Source: Anaerolineae bacterium (GTDB taxonomy: Bacteria > Chloroflexota > Anaerolineae > 4572-78 > NAK82). From it: a stretch of 5,697 bases of DNA. The notes beneath the pieces were generated by a model that saw only the letters and a list, made by a program, of their open reading frames with translations, was not told the origin of the DNA and ran no database searches. A program made the translations under genes and the position numbers. Shown piece after piece: positions 1-5,208 of the stretch. Positions within the stretch are counted from its first letter, which is position 1, and each line of letters starts with the position of its first letter. The stretch is taken from assembly GCA_030598425.1 (NCBI GenBank), contig JAUVPY010000208.1:1-5697 (forward strand), read 5' to 3'.

Positions 1-341
1 GACTTCAGGCGTTCGACCTCCTCCGACGAAAAAGCAGGCCGAATCGTCGGGTGCTCCCGGTAGCCGAAGTCGATGCCCGATTCTTGCGGCAGAACGCTGG
101 CCAGTTCCTGGTGCAGTTGGAAGCTCCGCCACGCCAACTCCGCCAGCCGTCCGTCTTCCAGGGCTCTCCAGAGGTCAAGGCCGAGTCCTGACCAGTGGGC
201 AGACGCCATACCAGAGGCGCCAACGGCGACCGCCTCCTTTTCCAGTACCAGTACCTTGTAGCCTTCCTTGCTGAGCCAGTAGGCGGCACTACACCCCATG
301 ACCCCGGCCCCGATTACCACCACATCTGGTCTTCCAGTCAA
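1..341 (-). CDS. FAD-dependent oxidoreductase, DAO family (N-terminal part, cut by window edge)
   Basis: The visible 113 residues form the FAD-binding Rossmann start of a glycine/D-amino-acid oxidase (DAO) family flavoprotein. The sequence shows DVVVIGAGVMG at residues 6-16 (dinucleotide-binding GxGxxG), followed by VLVLEKE at 30-36. The acidic E34 ends beta-2 and would bind the ribose of the FAD adenosine. A VGASGMASAHWSG segment at 39-51 matches the conserved GxSG region after it. The start is TTG at 341, chosen because GGAGGG sits 6 nt upstream and the Rossmann strand begins immediately after it; no in-frame ATG lies closer. It follows the kinase-like gene by 53 bp on the same strand, so co-transcription is likely. 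Family members oxidise amines such as sarcosine, glycine, dimethylglycine or D-amino acids, usually in the cytoplasm. The substrate-binding half is outside the window, so the substrate cannot be named. An opposing-frame reading near 5-289 lacks these motifs. Confidence 0.88.
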   Translation of the reverse strand, partial: MTGRPDVVVIGAGVMGCSAAYWLSKEGYKVLVLEKEAVAVGASGMASAHWSGLGLDLWRALEDGRLAELAWRSFQLHQELASVLPQESGIDFGYREHPTIRPAFSSEEVERLK

Positions 342-347
342 GATTTT

Positions 348-353
348 CCCTCC
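348..353 (-). promoter_or_regulatory. Ribosome binding site deciding the TTG start of the oxidoreductase
   Basis: The minus strand reads GGAGGG here, followed by 6 nt (AAAATC) and then TTG. This near-perfect Shine-Dalgarno sequence, placed just before the first beta strand of the Rossmann fold, is the reason for calling a TTG start at 341. Confidence 0.8.
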
Positions 354-394
354 AGAGACACCGGTCGGTTTGCGCTTGATTTGGACCGCTTCTA

Positions 395-1510
395 TCAAGA
401 CACCTTGCGAACCGCTCGCTGATTGTACCCTGTCACGACCTTTATGTAGCCGGTCAGCATTCTGTCCACATCTTCGTCGCCGGTATCGACCCAAAGCGGC
501 TGTTGGCCCAGCGCATACAGCTTCTCTGGGCTGCTCACCACGATGATGTTCTCGCGGCCCACCTTGTCGATGATTTGCGGGCTGATCTGCTGATTCCCTC
601 GCCCAAAGACGCAGCCCTGACCACCAATAAGGGTGACGATGATCTTGGCCCGGCGCCCTTTTAATAGGTCCAACAATTGAGCTTCGTTGACGTCCGCAGC
701 CACCAGTTCTCGATTGAGCACGACATCCACACCGATGAGGGTCTTTCCTAAACCCAGCTCGTCCGTAATCGCCCGGGTAGTAGTTCCGGGCCCAATGATG
801 TACAGCCAGTCGTCCTCCATCTTCTCTACGACGTCATAGGCGATGGATGCCAGCGAGGCTCCTTCGCCAGCGCTGGGCATCTTCAGGTTCTGGACCAGGC
901 TTGTGCGAAATGGGATTTTGAGGTAACCGTATAGTTTTGCTGAAACGACGCCCTGTCTGAATGCCTCTTCGTCGAGATCCATGACCTCAGCCTCGTGCAG
1001 ATCGCCTATCCTGTCCTTGAGGTACAGCGCTGCCAGTTCGCCCGCGCTGAGCGGGTTCGTAGCGTAGACCGCTGAGTGGATCTTCACCCCGGCCGGGATG
1101 CCCAACGCGGGGAGATTTTCCCCAACCGCAGTATAGACATCCCTGGCTGTTCCATCACCGCCAGCGAACAGCAGGAGGTCCACGCCTTGCCGCAGCATAT
1201 CCCTCGCGGCCTTCCGGGTGTCCTCGGCCGTGGTCTCGCCCGGCTTGATGGAGCCGATCACCTTGGGCTCAACCCCACACGCTTTTGCCGCGTCCTCCCC
1301 CATTTCGCCGGGATAGGTGATAATCTCAAGCCAATCAATATTTCCGATCTTTTCCAGCGCCTGAGTCGCCCGGTTCAGCACTTGCGGCACCGCGCCCAAT
1401 TTCAGGGCTTGCCTCTGTATCTCCGCCCCATCGCTCCCTTTTAAGCCAACCCGCCCGCCAATCCCGGCCACCGGGTTGACGATTAAGCCCAACTTCTTCC
1501 GTTCAGCCAT
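395..1510 (-). CDS. ATP-NAD kinase-like protein (COG3199 / AcoX-type)
   Basis: This 371-residue protein belongs to the NAD-kinase/diacylglycerol-kinase fold family that includes AcoX. Visible motifs are GLIVNPVAGIGG (8-19) at the N-terminal beta strand, the nucleotide-binding LLLFAGGDGTARDV (112-125) with the GGDGT signature, IPAGVKIHSAVYATNP (138-153), and GGQGCVFGRGNQQISP (296-311) in the C-terminal domain. The length is normal for the family. ATG at 1510 is preferred over the adjacent ATG at 1513 because GAGAG at 1516-1520 lies 5 nt from it. An extension to 1573 would translate the heptamer repeats and is rejected. Some COG3199 proteins are predicted ATP- or polyphosphate-dependent NAD kinases. 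AcoX is known from acetoin-dehydrogenase operons, where its exact role is unsettled. Here it follows gcvPB by 132 bp, a gap largely filled by repeats, and precedes the oxidoreductase by 53 bp. NAD kinase activity in this copy is inference. Confidence 0.88.
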   Translation of the reverse strand: MAERKKLGLIVNPVAGIGGRVGLKGSDGAEIQRQALKLGAVPQVLNRATQALEKIGNIDWLEIITYPGEMGEDAAKACGVEPKVIGSIKPGETTAEDTRKAARDMLRQGVDLLLFAGGDGTARDVYTAVGENLPALGIPAGVKIHSAVYATNPLSAGELAALYLKDRIGDLHEAEVMDLDEEAFRQGVVSAKLYGYLKIPFRTSLVQNLKMPSAGEGASLASIAYDVVEKMEDDWLYIIGPGTTTRAITDELGLGKTLIGVDVVLNRELVAADVNEAQLLDLLKGRRAKIIVTLIGGQGCVFGRGNQQISPQIIDKVGRENIIVVSSPEKLYALGQQPLWVDTGDEDVDRMLTGYIKVVTGYNQRAVRKVS

Positions 1511-1515
1511 CATCA

Positions 1516-1520
1516 CTCTC
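1516..1520 (-). promoter_or_regulatory. Weak Shine-Dalgarno of the kinase-like gene
   Basis: The minus strand reads GAGAG, then TGATG, then ATG at 1510. The 5-nt spacing to 1510 against 2 nt to the tandem ATG at 1513 decides the start. Confidence 0.5.
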
Positions 1521-1525
1521 ACAAA

Positions 1526-1648
1526 CCGTATTCCGTATTTCGTACTGCGTATTCCGTGTTCCGTTGACCTCACGGATCACGCATCACGGATCACGTTTTA
1601 CTCATCACGCAGTGCGTTTTTTTACGTTTTACGCTTTACGTTCTACGC
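1526..1648. repeat. Degenerate 7-bp tandem repeat tract, three sub-blocks
   Basis: This 123-bp tract has strict 7-nt periodicity centred on a CG dinucleotide. On the plus strand, CG occurs at 1527, 1534, 1541, 1548, 1555 and 1562 (block 1, consensus NCGTATT). It recurs at 1573, 1580, 1587, 1594, 1608 and 1615 (block 2, consensus ATCACGN; position 1601 is CT instead). Block 3 (consensus TTTACGN) has CG at 1625, 1632, 1639 and 1646. Phase shifts of 4 and 3 nt separate the blocks. The bases around CG vary while the period is kept, so it is not a simple microsatellite. It fills almost all of the gap between gcvPB and the kinase-like gene and overlaps the gcvPB stop codon. Its function is unknown. 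I see no promoter or terminator in it. Confidence 0.9.
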
Positions 1649-3229
1649 ACCCCCCGCCTTCCTCCGATACGCCCGCCACGTCATTGCCCACTGCGATCGA
1701 TCGTCCAGGGGGGAGTGGTCGATGGTGTGGATGGTGCTGTTGTGCGGCGCGGTCTTGACCAGCTCGGGGTCGGTGCGTGCCTCGCCGGTCACGTGAGATA
1801 CGATCGCCACGTATTCGTCGAGTTCATCTTTGGAGAGGGATTCCGTGGGCTCCAGGGTGCACGGTTCCGGGACGACGAATGGGTGGTGGCTGGTCCAGTA
1901 ATGCACCCCAAAGTCGGCTGCCCGGATGCCAAGCTCCTCGGAGTGGACGCCCGTCTCCTCCGTCAAGGTCTCCCAGCTATACCGGACCTGCTCAATGCGA
2001 CGTTTGCCCTCTGCATACGGCGCGCTCAGGCCAGGGATCTCCAGCATCCTGTTGAGCAGATAGTTGTTGTTGAGCACCGCGATCTCGGCCACCTCTCGCA
2101 GACCCTCGGCGCCGAGGCTCATTACCCAAGCGTAAGCCCTTAGCACAACGGGGGCGTCTCCATAGAAGGGTCTCACCTTGCCGATGCTGTCAGGACGGTC
2201 GTAGTCCAGATAATACTTCTCGCCATCGTACGCAACCAGGGGAACCGGTAGGAATTTGGCCAGTGCTTCGCTTGCACCGCAAGCACCACCCCCCGGCCCC
2301 CCGCATCCGTGCGGCGAAGAAAAGCTCTTGTGCAAATTGAAATGGCACAGGTCGAAACCGGTGTCCCTGGCCCGGGTAATGCCCAGGATGCCGTTGGCGT
2401 TGGCTTGATCGTAAACGCACAGCCCGCCTGCCTCGTGGACGACCTCCACAAACGCCTCGATCCTGGGATTAAAGATGCCCGTGTCCTCCGGATTGGTGAT
2501 CAGCAGCCCGGCAGTCCGTTCGGAAACGGCCGCTTTCAGCGCTTCCAAATCGGGGTAGCCGTCCTGGCCGGGATAAAGGGTGATGACCTTGAAACCGGCG
2601 GTTCGGGCGCAAGCTGCGTTGGACGGGTGTGAGAAGATGGTCGTGATGATCTCATCCCGCTGGTCCGCTTCGCCGCGCGACTTGTGGTAAGCGCGGATGA
2701 TCGAGGCATTGGTGTAGATCGCCGCCGACCCGGCAGCCGGTTGCAGCGAGAAGCGGTCCATCCCTGAGATCTCTTTGAGCATTCCCTCGAAGCGATACAT
2801 CATCTCCAAGATGCCTTGGGCTGTGTCCTCATCCTGCAAGGGATGCAGCTCCGCCAATTTGGGATGGCCCGCCAATTGGTCGTTTATCTTGGGGCTGTAT
2901 TTCATGGTGCAGGTTCCCTGCCCAATCTCGATGTTCAGATCGGCTCCCAGGTTCTCTTGCGATAGCCTCAGGTAGTGGCGCAGCACCTGGGGCTGCGAGA
3001 GTTCGGGTAATCGGGGCGGAGCCTTCCTGCGCACGGTCAATGGCAGGGTTGCCAGGACATCCCCGACCTGGTCTTTGATCTCCTCTTCCACTTCAGGGAC
3101 CAGCACGCCGCGTTGCCCTTCCCGGCTCAGTTCGAAGTTAATTGGTTCATCCCACCTGGCCTGGTGAAAGCGCCGCAAGTTGGGTTTGCCGTCCGTGTAA
3201 CGTTGTTGGGTGATATCCTGTTGCGCCAT
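1643..3229 (-). CDS. gcvPB: Glycine dehydrogenase (decarboxylating) subunit 2-like, PLP-binding P-protein subunit
   Basis: This 528-residue fold-type I PLP enzyme resembles the beta subunit of the two-subunit P-protein, which decarboxylates glycine and passes the aminomethyl group to lipoylated GcvH. The PLP lysine is K301 in CHFNLHKSFSSPHG (295-308). Other visible elements are GQGTCTMKYSP (103-113), LQPAAGSAA (162-170), FSHPSNAA (199-206), D274 in VYDQANANG (272-280, likely PLP pyridine-N contact), LDYDRPDSIGKVRPFYG (341-357), MSLGAEGL (370-377) and LEPTESLSKDELD (459-471). The start at 3229 is chosen because it lies one base after the gcvPA stop and matches the family N-terminus; an extension to 3256 would run back into gcvPA. 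A G-rich stretch (GGTGGGG, 3234-3240) can serve as its ribosome site. Oddities: HGCGGPGGGACG replaces the usual HGGGGPG-x-GP-[IV]-G, and HYWTSHHPFVVPEP near 443-456 replaces the usual H-[AP]-P-T-x-x-F-P segment. Glycine as substrate is therefore likely but not certain. Confidence 0.9.
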   Translation of the reverse strand: MAQQDITQQRYTDGKPNLRRFHQARWDEPINFELSREGQRGVLVPEVEEEIKDQVGDVLATLPLTVRRKAPPRLPELSQPQVLRHYLRLSQENLGADLNIEIGQGTCTMKYSPKINDQLAGHPKLAELHPLQDEDTAQGILEMMYRFEGMLKEISGMDRFSLQPAAGSAAIYTNASIIRAYHKSRGEADQRDEIITTIFSHPSNAACARTAGFKVITLYPGQDGYPDLEALKAAVSERTAGLLITNPEDTGIFNPRIEAFVEVVHEAGGLCVYDQANANGILGITRARDTGFDLCHFNLHKSFSSPHGCGGPGGGACGASEALAKFLPVPLVAYDGEKYYLDYDRPDSIGKVRPFYGDAPVVLRAYAWVMSLGAEGLREVAEIAVLNNNYLLNRMLEIPGLSAPYAEGKRRIEQVRYSWETLTEETGVHSEELGIRAADFGVHYWTSHHPFVVPEPCTLEPTESLSKDELDEYVAIVSHVTGEARTDPELVKTAPHNSTIHTIDHSPLDDRSQWAMTWRAYRRKAGGA

Positions 3230-3230
3230 G

Positions 3231-4628
3231 TTACCCCACCGCCTCCGCCAGCGCATTGGCCAACCGATTCATGTCTTCCTTGGTGTGAACCTCGGTCACG
3301 CAGTAGAGTGCGCTCTCTCCCAGTTCGGGAAGCTCCTTGCTCAAGTCCACCCCGCCAAAGATCCCCCGTGCCATCAGCGTCTGGTTGATATCGGCGACGG
3401 GCTTGCCGGTGCCGTCGAAATTGACCACGAATTCCTTGAAGTGGGGCGCTTGGAAGGCTGGGACCTTGACACCCCGGATTTTGTCTATCTCCATCATCGC
3501 GTAGTGCGACCTGGCCATAATACCTTTGCCAATGTCTTCCATCCCTTGCGGTCCCATAAGCGCCAGGTAAACGCCGGCCGTGATGCCCCACAAAGCAGCT
3601 GCCGTGCCGACCCATTCGACCCCCTCTTCGCGGACGGCGAAAGAGGTCCGCTCGTAGGCCACGTCGCCGAAACCATATTCGCCCCGGATCGAAGTCGGGG
3701 CGATGCCAAACAGCCGCGAGGGGTATTCCATCACGTATTTCTCCTCGTCTCGGGTGGCGATATAACCTGCGTGCCCGCCGCCGTACTGCATATGCATCCC
3801 CAGCGCCTGAATGTCGCCGCACACGATGTCAGCCCCATAGTCGGCAGGCGGCGTCAGGACCCCCAGTGAGATCGGGTCTGCATCCACGACGCAGATCGCG
3901 CCGTGATCGTGAGCGATCGCGGCAATCTCGTCTCCGCGCGTCTCGATGAAGCCCAGATAAGACGGATTCTCGAAGTAAACAGCGGCTGTCCCCTCAGAAG
4001 TCTTCGCCTTAAGCGCATCGAGCCCCATCTGTCCCGTCTCAGGGTCGTAATCGACCAGATTGGCTTCGATACTGGGCTTGCAATAGTCCCTGATCTTGGA
4101 CAGCTTGTCGGCGCTGATAGTTCTGGCGATTAGTACCTGGTGCCGGCCTGTGATCCGCGTTGCCATGCGGAGCGACGTGGCGGCCGCCTGGAAGCCATCG
4201 TAGGTGGGTACATTGACCACGTCCATATTTAGCAGTTCGCCCATCATGCTGGCATATTCAAACAGCGCCTGAAACCTGCCGTGGTCGTCGTAAGGCTCAC
4301 CTGCGTAGGCCGTTAAGAACTCACCGCGCCGGTTCACTTCATCGCATACGGCGGGCACGTGGTGTTGGTAACAGCCCGCCCCCAGGAAGCTCAAATACTC
4401 CCCGGCCGTCTGGTTTTTGTCGAGCAAACCTTCCACGTGCCGCTTCAAGGCATATTCGGAAAGGAGCGGCTCTGGCAGAGTCATACGTCCCTTGAGCCTG
4501 AGCTTCTCCGGCACGTCCTCAAAGAGATCTTCCGTACTCTCCGCTCCGACCGCTTCGAGCATCTGCCGCTTGACTTCAGGCGCGGAATTGGGGATGTAGG
4601 GGTAAACTGTGGCTTTTCCTTGGCTCAT
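3231..4628 (-). CDS. gcvPA: Glycine dehydrogenase (decarboxylating) subunit 1-like, P-protein alpha subunit
   Basis: This 465-residue protein matches the alpha subunit of the two-subunit P-protein in length and order. It shows YIPNSAPEVKRQML (10-24), LFEDVPEKLR (35-44), FLGAGCYQHHVPAVCDEV (81-98), MDVVNVPTYDG (135-145), YFENPSYLGFIE (218-229), VVDADP (247-252), YGGGHAGY (282-289) and YLALMGPQGM (354-363). The alpha subunit lacks the PLP lysine and pairs with GcvPB. The start at 4628 is supported by GGAGGA 7 nt upstream. Its TAA stop is followed by one base and then the gcvPB ATG, so the two are translationally coupled. It is clearly divergent: the family TAYTPYQ-x-E-[IV]-SQG stretch reads TAYAGEPYDDHGR (106-118), and the usual K-A-T-S-N-I-C-T stretch before the YLALMGPQG helix reads SFAVREEGVEWVGT (329-342). 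These differences, together with no gcvT or gcvH nearby, leave room for a non-glycine substrate. Confidence 0.87.
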   Translation of the reverse strand: MSQGKATVYPYIPNSAPEVKRQMLEAVGAESTEDLFEDVPEKLRLKGRMTLPEPLLSEYALKRHVEGLLDKNQTAGEYLSFLGAGCYQHHVPAVCDEVNRRGEFLTAYAGEPYDDHGRFQALFEYASMMGELLNMDVVNVPTYDGFQAAATSLRMATRITGRHQVLIARTISADKLSKIRDYCKPSIEANLVDYDPETGQMGLDALKAKTSEGTAAVYFENPSYLGFIETRGDEIAAIAHDHGAICVVDADPISLGVLTPPADYGADIVCGDIQALGMHMQYGGGHAGYIATRDEEKYVMEYPSRLFGIAPTSIRGEYGFGDVAYERTSFAVREEGVEWVGTAAALWGITAGVYLALMGPQGMEDIGKGIMARSHYAMMEIDKIRGVKVPAFQAPHFKEFVVNFDGTGKPVADINQTLMARGIFGGVDLSKELPELGESALYCVTEVHTKEDMNRLANALAEAVG

Positions 4629-4635
4629 ACCTGGT

Positions 4636-4641
4636 TCCTCC
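4636..4641 (-). promoter_or_regulatory. Strong Shine-Dalgarno of gcvPA
   Basis: The minus strand reads GGAGGA followed by 7 nt and ATG at 4628. It lies about 27 nt downstream of the U-tract of the upstream hairpin, so it would only be transcribed by read-through or from a promoter overlapping the hairpin. Confidence 0.75.
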
Positions 4642-4667
4642 GTGAGACTCCGGTGATGTCTTCAAAC

Positions 4668-4696
4668 AAAAAAGGCCCAGCGCATAGAGGCGGGCC
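4668..4696 (-). terminator. Rho-independent terminator-like hairpin between the nucleotidyltransferase gene and gcvPA
   Basis: On the minus strand GGCCC (4696-4692) pairs with GGGCC (4678-4674). Two further G-C pairs follow past a single bulged A/U, the loop is about 8 nt, and six U residues (4673-4668) come directly after the stem. It starts 34 nt after the nucleotidyltransferase stop codon and ends about 40 nt before the gcvPA start. It may simply terminate the upstream gene, or act as an attenuator in the gcvPA leader. The 102-bp interval shows no glycine, SAM or T-box riboswitch consensus that I can recognise. Confidence 0.72.
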
Positions 4697-4730
4697 AGTG
4701 GCTCATTGCTCAGGGGGATGGAGAGAACCC

Positions 4731-5063
4731 TCACGCGGCATACAAGACTTCTCCCTTTTCCATAATCTCAGCCAGAAACTGGTCCCCGATGGCTAAGCGT
4801 GTGGAGACCTCTTGAGGCGTAAGAACAAATGTTTCCAGCGAGAATCTGCGCTCTGGGTCAGAGAGGATTTGGCGGACTGTAACCCAGCGATCGATAAAGC
4901 GCTCAGATGTGTCTTTGATAATGAGCAGATCAATATCACTGCCCGGCCTGGGATCTCCATAGGCATACGAACCGAAAAGGATCACCTTCTGCGGAGCGTA
5001 TCCCGTTAGGAGCTTGGTGAGGATACCTTGAATAGCTGTTTCTACTTCATTTGGTGCTACCAT
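4731..5063 (-). CDS. MNT-type minimal nucleotidyltransferase domain protein
   Basis: This 110-residue protein is a minimal nucleotidyltransferase of the polymerase-beta superfamily. The signature is seen in full: KVILFGSYAYGDPRPGSDID (26-45), with the GS motif at 31-32 and metal-binding D43 and D45. E77 in LETFVLTPQE (76-85) sits where the third carboxylate is expected. The start at 5063 has GAGAAG 7 nt upstream, and a consensus-like promoter ends about 44 nt before the ATG. Such proteins often are the MntA antitoxin of HepT-MntA pairs, in which MntA AMPylates the HepT RNase. The usual HepT four-helix partner is not found on either side here: downstream is a terminator and gcvPA, upstream an unrelated gene. 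It could be an orphan antitoxin, a lone nucleotidyltransferase of other function, or a relic of a broken pair. It has no evident tie to glycine metabolism. Confidence 0.9.
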   Translation of the reverse strand: MVAPNEVETAIQGILTKLLTGYAPQKVILFGSYAYGDPRPGSDIDLLIIKDTSERFIDRWVTVRQILSDPERRFSLETFVLTPQEVSTRLAIGDQFLAEIMEKGEVLYAA

Positions 5064-5106
5064 ATCATCACTTCTCTGAAACCGACTGTCGAACTGTCTC
5101 TATGCG

Positions 5107-5135
5107 ATTCTACGATGGAGGCGATGCCCTGTCAA
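5107..5135 (-). promoter_or_regulatory. Sigma-70-type promoter upstream of the nucleotidyltransferase gene
   Basis: On the minus strand a perfect -35 box TTGACA (5135-5130) is separated by exactly 17 nt from TAGAAT (5112-5107), one mismatch from the -10 consensus TATAAT. Transcription would start near 5100, giving a leader of about 36 nt before the ATG at 5063. It is the only clear promoter I find on this strand, and it could also feed gcvPA if the terminator at 4668-4696 is read through. Confidence 0.75.
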
Positions 5136-5171
5136 CGGTTTTCGTGCTTGGATTAGGGCTTTCCCAGAGTA

Positions 5172-5208
5172 GGTTGATTTGCGATCTGCTCACTCAGCAG
5201 GTTCAACC
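5172..5208. other. Bipartite inverted repeat over the stop codon of the right-hand gene
   Basis: On the plus strand GGTTGA (5172-5177) is complementary to TCAACC (5203-5208). Inside it, CTGCT (5186-5190) pairs with AGCAG (5196-5200) around a 5-nt loop. The stop codon (5192-5190) lies across this inner hairpin. No U-tract follows on the minus strand, so it is not a classical intrinsic terminator. It could stabilise the mRNA 3' end or assist factor-dependent termination. Confidence 0.45.

Noticed and set aside
1511..1573. N-terminal extension of the kinase-like gene to an ATG at 1573
   Set aside because: The added residues are translated heptamer repeat (GIR/YGIR-type), no ribosome site precedes 1573, and the family N-terminus begins at the NPVAG strand right after 1510.
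1526..1648. CRISPR array
   Set aside because: Units are 7 bp, with no separate spacers or conserved repeats of 23-40 bp and no cas genes nearby.
3127..3822. Minus-strand open frame of about 231 codons shifted relative to gcvPA
   Set aside because: Arginine-, glycine- and histidine-rich translation without motifs, overlapping the true gcvPA frame; a shadow frame.
3210..3869. Plus-strand open frame of about 219 codons opposite gcvPA and the gcvPA/gcvPB junction
   Set aside because: It is antisense to confidently identified gcvPA, has no recognisable domain, and reflects GC-driven open frames on the opposite strand.
4629..4730. Glycine riboswitch upstream of gcvPA
   Set aside because: Expected for a gcv operon, but the interval lacks the conserved aptamer core and is too short for a tandem aptamer; only a terminator-like hairpin is visible.
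4359..4796. Plus-strand open frame of about 145 codons across the gcvPA start and terminator
   Set aside because: It runs antisense through gcvPA, the hairpin and the nucleotidyltransferase 3' end, with no domain or ribosome site.
5172..5208. Rho-independent terminator of the right-hand gene
   Set aside because: The inverted repeat is real, but the outer and inner stems are separated by an asymmetric internal loop and no U-tract follows.
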